Shown here: positions 55,491 to 64,000 of the stretch, piece after piece
Position numbering within the stretch: the first letter of the stretch is position 1
Layout of the letters: each line of letters opens with the position of its first letter
Assembly: GCA_958510825.1 (NCBI GenBank)
Contig: OY294047.1
Span: 42,492,006 to 42,556,005, forward strand
Reading direction: 5' to 3'
Length of the DNA stretch: 64,000 bases
Source: Brachypterus glaber
Lineage: Eukaryota; Arthropoda; Insecta; Coleoptera; Kateretidae
Position numbers and translations under genes: made by a program
Notes under the pieces: model-generated
Databases searched by the model: none
What the model saw: only the letters and a program-made list of their open reading frames with translations
What the model was told of the DNA's origin: nothing

Positions 55491-55890
55491 CCAGTCATCG
55501 GCGAATTTCCAGTGCTCGCATAGGCACCGCGTCGATTCTAGCGTTGACGCGAGGTTTTAAATATTTACATTTTTATTTCTTTTTATCTTGATTGTTTTTA
55601 ATGATTCCATTTAAACGAGTTAGGTGGGAAAAAAAGTTATGCATAAATAAAAATTGAAAACTTTCGTATTCTTAAAAGAAATAAAATATCGATTTTTTCT
55701 TCGAAAAACACCGATATATATACATATTTATAGTTAATATGTATAGTCAATATTGTTGTGTGTAACAAATTAGTCGTCAAATGTTTCGATTTAGTGACCT
55801 TTATAAAAATTTCCCTCATAATTCGGCAAAATTATTCCGTAAGCCTATGTTTCTGTGTTTATTTTCAACGTTGATAAGTTATAACTGAGT

Positions 55891-55928
55891 TTATTATTAT
55901 TATTATAATTATTATTATTATTATTATT
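55891..55928. repeat. (TTA)n microsatellite
   Basis: About 12 units of TTA with one interruption. Confidence 0.9.
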
Positions 55929-56046
55929 CCGATTACTGATAATTACATATTTGCACTACCAAGGCTAAAACTTAATTTGAGGCTTTCATTTGCGAGACTC
56001 AACGCCGTTTTTCTCCCTACACTGATGAAAGACGTTTTACATTGTC

Positions 56047-56161
56047 GACCTGAATTGACACAGAAACGTGTTAAAATATGTAAAATTGTGTAAATTTTAC
56101 GAAAAAAGGTGTTAATTACACACTTTACACAATTTAACACGATGTCTTGTCAATTCAGGTC
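56047..56161. mobile_element. 115 bp hairpin MITE
   Basis: GACCTGAATTGACA at the left is inverted as TGTCAATTCAGGTC at the right; inner arms (CGTGTTAAAATATGTAAA / TTTACACAATTTAACACG) continue the stem with mismatches. No coding content. Confidence 0.75.
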
Positions 56162-57639
56162 TACACGAAAATGAAAAAAAGTGTATTCCAATAGGTACTT
56201 GTATATTTAAAATATAAAAGTTATTATAAAGGATAAATCCCTGAGAAAAAAATATTGGAGATATAATATGCTGGCGAAGAGAATTTTTTCATGAAGCAAT
56301 CTTCTGCCCTGTTGGCTGAGAAAAAAAAGATGGACCAAAATCTAAATTTTTTCATACCAGTATTTTTGATACCACTGATATCGAATATGATGAGTGAAAA
56401 AGATGAAAAAAAATCCGTGCCACTAGGGTGCACAGGCGCCGACTCTTATAAACCCCAGAGGGGGCCAAATTATTTTGAAATACAAGAATATATAAAATAT
56501 GTGTGGTTTTTTTATATGACATCGGAAGATCCACGAAATCAGTCTGAGGGGGGGAATTAAAAAAGAAGATACTCGTTCACCGCAAACTGTGATTTATGTT
56601 AAAACCAAAGTTTTATTTTATTATTGTTTGTACAGGGTATACCCTATACTTATATAGTGTTAGCTCAATCATGATTATTCTTGTGTCACAAGGCTTTTTA
56701 ATATATATATATATGTTTACAGTGTATCCAAAACAGACAAAAATTAATTTAAAAATCTGGTGCCTCCGCATAAATTCAAAAAATGGACCAGATATGCCTG
56801 TCAACGAGATATGACTGTCAACCATGCCAATATGTTCTAATTTTAAAACATTAAATATATAAATTTGTAAAAAAGCCTAGCGCCGAAGGATTTTTTTTTG
56901 CATAGGTACATAAAAAAGTTTTACAATCTTAAATTAAAACAAATGTGGGAAATTTTACAAATTTGATGGTATATTTTAGTTTTAGAACAGTTAAAATTTT
57001 AGAAAAATGCAAGAAATCCGTAGCGCCGCAGGCGAATTTCTTTTTTAATATGAGGTTCAAGTACCCAGTTTTATAATTTGGAACTTTACAAAAATATAAG
57101 AAAATTTTATTGCCACAGGCGAAAATGTTTCTGAATTTAAAGATTTATTATGAGTTTAGACAATTTTCCACGGGGGGGTCCACAGTGCCCTGTCGCCCTA
57201 GTTATGAACACGGCACGCCGCGGCGTGTACTACAATATATTATTTTTTTGAGTGTATCATTTACTCTTTAGCAATTTATGTTGTAAAAAACGTTGATATT
57301 ACAAAGAAATTGTACACTAAAGTAGGTATACGTGTATTATTTTAAACAAATTAATTATTTTGTAATTATTTGTAATGGATATTGCCTTTCTTATTAATTT
57401 TCCGGGTGTAACTTAATATATGTAGGCATAATATGCACATATTAACAACATGCAAAAATAATTCAACATTAAATTTTCAAATTTACGATTATTGTTCTAT
57501 TTTACTGCCTTAAATAATCATACCTAATACAAAATTTACAAATGTAAATGTTTAATATGTAAACGGTTGTTTTTACTCTTAAAAGATATACAGTTTGAAG
57601 AGGGAAAATCATATTCAAAACATCGTTGCTAGAACACAA
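56162..57639. other. gene-free region
   Basis: A plus-strand 89-codon frame at 56291-56560 shares the FLIPLISN segment with the fold-back at 53.5 kb at the DNA level, so it is repeat-derived. Short AGCGCCG(A/C)AGG and TTGTAGCGCCGCAGGCG motifs near 56878 and 57021 and TTGCCACAGGCG near 57110 look like one degenerate repeat unit in three steps. Confidence 0.4.
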
Positions 57640-57930
57640 AGGGTTCCTGAGTTAATAAATTAAAATCGAATTTTTGGAACCCATTCTGAAGGTGCGGTTT
57701 TGGATATGATATTATTGTCAATTTTTTGTGGTAACGCCGGTTAACCAGTATGTTACTCTTTCTCTGTTTAATTGATGAGTTAAAAAGAGAGAGAAATACA
57801 TATTCCCCTAACTTGGTGAGTAACCGCTTCTCCACAAAAAATCGGCATATGTTTAGGAACTTTTTCTTACTACTAACCTTTAGAGCACAACCTTAACATA
57901 TTTCCATTACCTCGCGAAACACCCTGTATA
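57640..57930 (-). repeat. diverged copy of the 38 kb fold-back arm, interrupted
   Basis: AAAGGGTTCCTGAGTTAATA (57638), CATATGTTTAGGAACTTTTT (57846) and ACACCCTGTATA (57919) match, in order, the right arm of the element at 38001-38657. The MITE copy at 57717-57850 interrupts it between the first two blocks. Confidence 0.6.
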
Positions 57931-58079
57931 CTATTTATAGTAGATATATGCCGATTTTTTGTGGAGCAGCGGTTACTAACCAAGTTAGGGGAATATGTAT
58001 TTCTATCTTTTTTTAACTCATTAATTAAACAGAGAAAGAGATACATACAGGTTAACCGGCATTACCACAAAAAATTGAC
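57717..58079. mobile_element. pair of TTTTTTGTGG MITEs in inverted orientation
   Basis: Each copy (about 57721-57842 and 57954-58075) has imperfect TIRs ATTTTTTGTGG...GGTTA / TAACC...CCACAAAAAAT. The two copies are reverse complements of each other including short flanks (57717-57850 against 57946-58079), and the 95 bp between them belong to the older repeat. This points to an inverted duplication of a resident MITE. Confidence 0.7.
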
Positions 58080-58362
58080 TATAGTATATTCAACATCAAT
58101 ATGAAGTAGAAGTAAATAAAAAAATCGCGCACGCGGTAGCTGGCTCGTGGTTTCATTGGTTAGAACACTCGAATGTTGCGAGAATAGGTATGTAGAAAAT
58201 TAAACAGGTCAGTACGTGAGCACTTGCGATGAAGTGTACAATGCATTGCAATGGACCGTTATATAGAAATATTTAGTTTTGAGTCCTACCTTGTCACTAA
58301 ATCCGTTGTTGTCACGTGCGTTTGTTTACGCTCACTACATTTTGAAGTTGAATATACTATAG
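58079..58362. mobile_element. TIR element with CTATAGTATATTCAAC ends
   Basis: CTATAGTATATTCAAC followed by ATCAATATGAAGTAG at the left, inverted at the right as CTACATTTTGAAGTTG then AATATACTATAG (about 28 bp with mismatches). It directly abuts the second MITE copy. Interior has GTCACGTGCGTTTGTTTACG; no gene. Confidence 0.65.
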
Positions 58363-58799
58363 TATATTGTACTTTCCCAAATACTTATTTTACACAAGTT
58401 AAAATGATTTAACTAAAATTCAAATAAAGTTAAAAAAAACTGACACTTTAGGCGCTGTATCAAAAACAAAACAAAAAAAAATAAAAACAATTCTAAAGAA
58501 AATGTTCACAAAAATGCAAAACAATATTTACTGAAAGTGTATACTTTTACGTGCTAAGCATTATATATTTTCATTACTTGCTTGTTTTATATGTTTCTAT
58601 ATACCACAATGTGCATTACAAATGACTTCAAGTAAAGTACTTCCGTTTACATAAAGCTGTAATTTAATAGTTATGAGAAAGACAAGATACGTCTACGTAA
58701 ATTTTTAAATTAAAAAAATAATTATAATTATTTTTAAATCAGTAATATCATAAAATTTTTATGACCATGGCAACATATAATCGTGGGCCATTGTCACCA

Positions 58800-59090
58800 T
58801 TATATTCTTCACAGCACGTAAGCGCTAGAATAGTATAACACGATACTTTTAAATTTTCCAAAATTGCCAAGAAAAAAATTGGGTATGTCCGTGGGTCGGT
58901 CCCTCCGATGTCACGTTTTTTTTGTAAACACTATACCTCAAGAATTAATTTTCCGATCCACTCAAAATTATGAGGAAAAATCTATTATTATGAGAGGAAG
59001 AACCCTAATGTTTTTGAAAATAATCTCCTCAAAACAAAAAAATTATGGGGGTAAAAGTTATGTAAAAGAATAGGAATAAAAGCTTAAGGA
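58800..59090 (-). repeat. dispersed repeat R, copy 3 (minus strand)
   Basis: Plus-strand blocks TTCACAGCACGTAAGCGCTA, GGTCGGTCCCTCCGATGTCA, CACTATACCTCAAGAATTAA and AATTATGGGGGTAAAAG match copy 2 in order; the end hairpin AGC(G/A)C...GCGCT is retained. More diverged than copies 1 and 2. Confidence 0.6.
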
Positions 59091-59537
59091 AAAGTCGAAT
59101 TAACGTAATATTTTATCTGAAAGCTTTTTTTTAAATAGTCTGTATTATTATCTCGACTGCCTTTCTACTAAACGGGATAGAATCATTATAATATATTCTT
59201 TAAAAAATATATAACTTAATTTAATGAAAACAAATCTATACCAGAAAAATTATGGTTTCTGGCCCCTTTGGCTTTTGGCCCCTCACTTACAGCCAGTTTA
59301 AACCAAGTCAAGTTATTCCTATCTATTTATTTACGTCATTTTAATAATTGGAACCACAAGACCACCATAGACTTATTTCTTGATTGTTGTCAATAGTTAT
59401 GTTACGCTAAGTGCGCTTCCAGAGGGCGCCACCATTGACATTTATCAAATGTCATTTGTCAGTCAATAGGTAACTGTAAATATTTGGTTTGTAGTCCAAC
59501 TAAAAGAAAATGGTTTGCGTCTGAGCTAAAAATACAG

Positions 59538-59729
59538 GGATGCACAAAAAATGTAAAAATTACAATGTTAACCTGTGATCAAGCATTATTAAGTAATTTT
59601 CACATTTTTTGTAATACGCAATAACTACATATAATATTATAAAAGAATGTGAAAAATATACATGATAATGATTGATCACAGGTTACACACGTAATAATTA
59701 TAATTTTTACAATTTTTTCTAGCACGCCT
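59538..59729. mobile_element. 190 bp TIR element with TAACCTGTGATCA inner arms
   Basis: GGATGCACAAAAAATGTAAA then AATTACAATGTTAACCTGTG at the left; inverted at the right as TGATCACAGGTTACACACGT ... TTTTTACAATTTTTTCTAGC then ACGCC. The interior between the TGATCA blocks is a second, weaker palindrome. Confidence 0.65.
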
Positions 59730-59754
59730 AATTTTTTTTTAGTAATTTCTATTT

Positions 59755-59757
<3 letters not shown>

Positions 59758-59814
<57 letters not shown>
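59758..59814. repeat. (AT)n microsatellite
   Basis: About 28 uninterrupted AT units. Confidence 0.95.
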
Positions 59815-59817
<3 letters not shown>

Positions 59818-60768
59818 AAATTATAAAAAATTGTGAACTGCTTTAAATGCTACATATAGAAAAATATAGAAATAATTTTTATAATAGAAAAACTTACGAT
59901 TAAAATTAGACAAAAAAGTTGGCTTCTTTTAGCAAAACTCTTGAGCTATGTAAAAGATTGTTAGTCTTAAGAAAATATAAAAAAATATAAAAGTAATAGT
60001 AATGAGATTGCAGTTAAATTTTTCACTGTGATCTCCTGTAGTTTAAAATTCTAGGCCTTTTCTATCCATACCTTAAAACATTCTCCTTTCAATATTTTTT
60101 TGGAAATTCGGTCAAATGCATACGCCATATTTTCTATGTTTACTTACTACCTTTTTGGGGTTCCATTAAATTGTTATTTATTTATTAGAAAGCCCAAATA
60201 ACCATTAAGCATATGCTAGGGACTTATTTTAACATACAAAATCGAAAGTATTGGTGAAACGGTTTTTCTGACTTGTTTCAAAATTTTTTAGTTTTTTCTT
60301 GATTTCTACAAATTCTTCATGTTTTCCGCATAAAAGATAATGTAATTGGGGATATTTTTTTGCTTATAAATTTCTTTTATCTATTAAGGGTTAATACAAA
60401 TGAAACAGATATCATTATAATGTCAAATTGTTTATGACTTTTTAATCAACAAGCTTCTAGCAATTTAAAAATTGATTAAAATTGTCAATATTTTAGGAAT
60501 ATTTGAAATTAATGTCAATATTTTCCTGAATATTTAAGGAATATTTAATATCTCTCTTATTAAAGGCCCTCTGGATGGGCACTGTAAAACACAAGTTTAG
60601 AAAGAAATCTGTAACATAAAACTGTTGACAACCCAGATGATTTTTTCATCTTGATTGAAACGAAGATATCTGGAGTCTTTAGTTCCTTTAGTCATCTTGA
60701 TTAAAACATAGTTCTGACAGTTATGTCATTTTAATGGTTGAAAAATAGTCTTAATTTTTTTCAAAAAA
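59815..60768. other. AT-rich region upstream of the membrane-protein gene
   Basis: Should hold the promoter and any 5' UTR exons of the gene at 60769, but no TATA/initiator pair is distinctive in such AT-rich DNA. TCATCTTGATTGAAAC (60646) and TCATCTTGATTAAAAC (60693) form a 47 bp-spaced direct repeat. Confidence 0.35.
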
Positions 60769-61428
60769 ATGAAATTATATCTGCTTTTTATATTTTTAAA
60801 TCTCTATTACTCTTTCGCATCAAATGAACCTAACGACCGAAAATATAAATTCAAAAATAGAAGAAACTGTGATGACGATTATGACGACGAAGCATTTTAC
60901 AGAAAAAGCGTTTTCGAAAATCCTTTATATTTAATTTTTATCCTAGTTCTTGGAATACTATTCGCACTGCTTTTACTTGGACTTCTTAAAGGTACGATAG
61001 GGATATTGTGTTCTCAAGTTATTGGTACAGCAGGACTCCACACTTTGATCGATCTACCCAGATCTCTAGATCGATATCAGGAATCTGAAATAAAAGGCAG
61101 GAAAGTTCTCTATGATGTTGCAGGATGGCCGATACATCCAGACACGAGAAAACGATCGGTTCGGTGTATGACAAAAAGAACTGAATTTTGCTTAAATACA
61201 ATCTTCTTCCTAGCATATCCTATGGCCATGCTTATCAATGTTTGCGCAGTCTGTTTCTGTATAGAATCCATAGATAATACTTCAGAAACCTACATAGATA
61301 AGAAAAATGTGCAAGTTGGACATGGAGCTGATATTTACCAAGACGATTTGAATGAAGATAGGGATACAAAATATGTAATAGATATGATGCGGCATAGTAA
61401 AATGTCCTTTGATAGAGAATCTGATTAA
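60769..61428 (+). CDS. unidentified predicted membrane protein, 219 aa
   Basis: This is the best host-gene candidate. The frame is open for 219 codons in AT-rich DNA, starts at the first Met (context AAAAAAATG) and is followed 20 bp after the stop by a poly(A) signal AATAAA (61448). Residues 1-18 form a hydrophobic signal peptide (LYLLFIFLNLYYSFA). An acidic/basic segment follows (RKYKFKNRR, CDDDYDDEAF, 24-43), then a strong transmembrane helix (52-75, LYLIFILVLGILFALLLLGL), a conserved-looking soluble segment (LHTLIDLPRSLDRYQ, 90-104; LYDVAGWPIHPDTRKR, 114-129), a second Cys-rich hydrophobic stretch (139-165, FFLAYPMAMLINVCAVCFC) and an acidic tail. I do not recognise the family. Low-complexity is absent and codon use is mixed, unlike chance frames. 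It may be a single-exon gene or the last exon of a longer one. Confidence 0.65.
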   Translation: MKLYLLFIFLNLYYSFASNEPNDRKYKFKNRRNCDDDYDDEAFYRKSVFENPLYLIFILVLGILFALLLLGLLKGTIGILCSQVIGTAGLHTLIDLPRSLDRYQESEIKGRKVLYDVAGWPIHPDTRKRSVRCMTKRTEFCLNTIFFLAYPMAMLINVCAVCFCIESIDNTSETYIDKKNVQVGHGADIYQDDLNEDRDTKYVIDMMRHSKMSFDRESD

Positions 61429-61745
61429 ATATACATACTTATATCTAAATAAAATTATATACAGACATTAGTATTTTCCTTTTGCCCATAAGATATATTT
61501 TTAGGATTTTGGACTTTTGGACTTTTGTTTTCAAAAACTCGATATATTTTATCTCAGTTCTAATTCTTGAAATTCTATAAAATTGAATTGTACAATGCTT
61601 CTGTTTGCAGTTATAAATAACTAGGATAATGTGTTCGTAAGTAATTGCCTCAGGTACAGGAGATGGGGTAAAGGGAATGCTGGCAAGCCCAACATGTAAC
61701 TTCTATCTATAAAAGGCCTATAGGCTTCCATATTGAGATATAAGT

Positions 61746-62173
61746 ACACTGTAAAAAGCAAAACTAAATACTCAGTTACAAATGGATAGAGAGTTATTAT
61801 CTTATACAATTGTACTTTAATTTTTGTTAAAAACACGGGACTTTTCATGTCTGTCATTGAATATTAAAGTACATGACTTTAAAACTATAGTTCTAAAGTC
61901 ACGTTCTTTAATATTCAGTGGCGGACATGAAATTTTGATGTTTTTAATAAAAATTAAAGTACAATATCCATTTGTAACTGAAGATTTAGTTATGGTTCTA
62001 TACAACTGTACTTTAATTTTTGTTAAAAACACTATAGTTTTAAAGTCACGTACTTTAATATTCAGTGGGACATGAAGTGTTTTTAACCAAAATAAATGTA
62101 CATTGCATAGGATAATAACATCCTAGCTTCCTATCCAAATATAACTGAATATTCAGTTTTGCTTTTTACAGTG
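61746..62173. mobile_element. TIR element with CACTGTAAAAAGCAAAACT ends and nested repeats
   Basis: CACTGTAAAAAGCAAAACTA at the left, inverted at the right as AGTTTTGCTTTTTACAGTG; the TIR continues with ACTCAGTTACAAATGGATAG / CTATCCAAATATAACTGAAT, about 45 bp in all. Inside, a GTACTTTAATTTTTGTTAAA block occurs twice directly (61811, 62008) and once inverted (61945), and the TAAAGTCACG / TTTAATATTCAGTG block twice, so the interior has been duplicated and inverted. Confidence 0.8.
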
Positions 62174-62770
62174 TACTTTACTCACTGGAACCAGATCATA
62201 ACATTCGTCTAAAACCTTTACTGGATATAAAAAAACAGGGCTGAAATAATTCTTTGCGGATAACACAAAAGTCCCTAGGGACACGATGTTGAGGGCTATG
62301 AATCCCGCATTGAACTTATCAGACTAACTAAACTAATGGTACAGCAAGAATCTATGTTTTTATAGGTTACTTGTAAATCTGGAGAGATATCAGGAACCTT
62401 AACCGAGAGGCAAAAAATTAGGTTATTTTTTGCGTGGAAGAATATAGGTGCCATAAGTGTGGATTGCGTTAATAAAAAAAACTCTATCCAAAAAAGTATT
62501 AAGAATGGCATTTTTCAGGAATAACTAATAAATGTCTAATTAAATGTCTAAATGTTTAATTTCTTGACTTCTGCTATTATCGTTGTAAAAAGGAAAATTT
62601 AAAAACATATTGCAAAAACCACTACTGTCGCAATGGGTCATTTACTACTCAATCCCTTTTATTCAGTTTTATTTGAGCTTGACAACAAACGAAATTAATT
62701 TGTATAGATTTATAAATCTAGATATATCTATATGTTAGTATACATTTTGTATAATAATTTATAAAAGTTA

Positions 62771-63002
62771 GGGAACGTTCAGGTATTACGCAACGCAAAT
62801 TGTACCAAAACTCATACACTTCATACCTCGCGTTATTATAGATTATAGAGATTTTATATTTTGGCTACCCCCACTAATAGGGGGTATGTTAGGGGGGATA
62901 GCCAAAATACGAAATCTCTACAGCCCTGAATAACGGGAGAACCGAGGTATGAAGTGTATGAATTTTGGTACATTTTGCGTTACGTAATACCTGAACGTTC
63001 CC
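62771..63002. mobile_element. PIF/Harbinger-like fold-back MITE with TTA duplication
   Basis: Left end GGGAACGTTCAGGTATTACG; the right end is its exact inverse (CGTAATACCTGAACGTTCCC). Both ends are flanked by TTA (62768-62770, 63003-63005). Arms stay complementary for about 100 bp (ATACACTTCATACCTCG; TTTTGGCTACCCCC), with a small loop around 62880-62895. TTA duplications and GGG-type ends fit PIF/Harbinger. No gene. Confidence 0.8.
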
Positions 63003-63591
63003 TTATGGTGTTTTGCAGTAAATTTTCACACATGTGCCTGGACTATATTTTTTTGAATTTTGATATAGCAGAAAGTTCTAGTGCGTGACTCTAATGTCCT
63101 AACAGCCTAACTGTTATGGTAATGATGTACTACCATGTGCACATTTTACCTCCTGATATTGCCATGTAATGGAAAATGTTAAGCTGTACCTGTAGTTAAC
63201 GAAATCGCAATATTTACGTAATACTGCTAAAACTCCTGCTGGCTACCTTTTTTAATAGCAGGAATCTGAATAAATATTACATGAGACTTTCATATTGGTA
63301 AAATAAAACGATTATTTAAGCGATTATTGCTTGAAATCATTAGTTTAAGTCGATTCTGGAAACTAAAATGAAACAGTGTTTATTAAGTTTATTAATCATA
63401 GAGCATTTCCTATAACTGGTTTTTTAAATATTTTCTAGTTATACTGTAGTGACATTTAATTAGTTGGTTTAACTTGGTTTTTAAATATACATTTATTAAA
63501 TAGGTGTTTGTTAGTCACACAATCCTGCAATGAAAAATAGTCAAATATGCAACAACTATTTTTCTAGTTAGAATTTTGTATAATATACTTG

Positions 63592-63803
63592 CAGTGTATA
63601 TGGCAACCCATATAGCACCGGTCGTCCAATGGACGTCCATTTTAGATCCCGTTTAAGTACATTGGTCGACGGACTAATAATGGATGTACTATGTACGTCC
63701 ATATATTTACATCCTTTGTACGGCTATTAGTGGTTGTCCATTCAGTGTCCATTTTACGCCCATAATTTTTTAAGCTATATGTCTGCTGGTGCCATATACA
63801 TTG
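63592..63803. mobile_element. TIR element with CANTGTATATGGC ends
   Basis: CAGTGTATATGGCAACC at the left, inverted at the right as GGTGCCATATACATTG. The interior repeats the short palindromic unit GGACGTCCAT and variants (63629, 63684, 63712, 63737), which is unusual. No 8 bp duplication was found. The last 190 bp of the window hold nothing further. Confidence 0.6.
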
Positions 63804-64000
63804 TCACACGGACGTTCTGTATACGACTTATTTAATTTAAAAACAAAAAGGTTTATACTGTTACACATGTGAGTTTTAGCTTATAAACAAATAAGTACGT
63901 CAATTTTAGAGTTTATGGATTTAAGGGTTAATAATGGTCTTGCAAATTCATATTAAACCAGCCGTCTCGAATGAGCAAGAATACTTTCTCATAAAAAAAG

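Overview
This is an AT-rich, intron- and repeat-dominated piece of a eukaryotic nuclear genome. It is most likely from an insect: non-LTR retrotransposon fragments with Jockey/CR1-type reverse transcriptases, a tRNA-derived SINE, many short terminal-inverted-repeat (TIR) elements, GT-AG splice signals and almost no long open frames. I cannot fix the order; several repeat types are familiar from beetles and aphids, but that is only an impression.

Host genes are sparse. The best intact host-like gene is at 60769-61428 (+), a 219-residue predicted secreted or membrane protein. Three exon-like pieces suggest parts of longer genes: a 77-base exon at 10826-10902 (+) that reads like the switch I/G3 part of a Ras-like GTPase, a signal-peptide-like first exon at 29288-29340 (+), and an exon-like frame at 1097-1290 (-) with a perfect GTAAGT donor. 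Everything else with coding character belongs to mobile elements: RT fragments at 190-700 (-), 1290-2503 (+), 19640-20376 (-), 28381-28863 (-) and 32494-33070 (-), plus an unidentified decayed coding stretch at 15614-16110 (-).

The most interesting system is a family of tyrosine-recombinase (YR) DNA elements. The element at 39198-41433 carries a two-exon gene for a 399-residue YR with all the usual catalytic residues (R152, K179, H258, R261, H281, Y293). It is bounded by an unusual end structure: a left end starting AATAGTTATTTA, a 110-140 bp imperfect palindrome with a GC-rich tip, an inner inverted repeat (TTTTATCCAATA), cargo, a second small hairpin, and the matching inverted repeat (TATTGGATAAAA) exactly at the right end. 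Three short gene-less copies with nearly the same ends lie at 10944-11279, 16609-16914 and 34543-34866. The same architecture, with different sequences, recurs at 52403-52813, 30162-30744, 25749-26274, 46920-47569, 35705-35924 and in a head-to-tail pair at 3679-4117. The tandem pair fixes the element ends to the base. I read this as one Crypton-like superfamily with one potentially autonomous copy and many non-autonomous relatives.

The rest is a mosaic of fold-back and TIR elements (hAT-like at 2805-3037 with an 8 bp duplication, PIF/Harbinger-like at 62771-63002 with TTA, and others), two SINE copies (11601, 55221), a 2.9 kb inverted repeat with 1.04 kb arms (42287-45192), a 910 bp fold-back (53479-54390), a perfect 110 bp palindrome (18033-18142), a 92 bp near-perfect hairpin (48746-48837), tandem repeats and microsatellites. 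No rRNA, CRISPR or true tRNA genes were seen.
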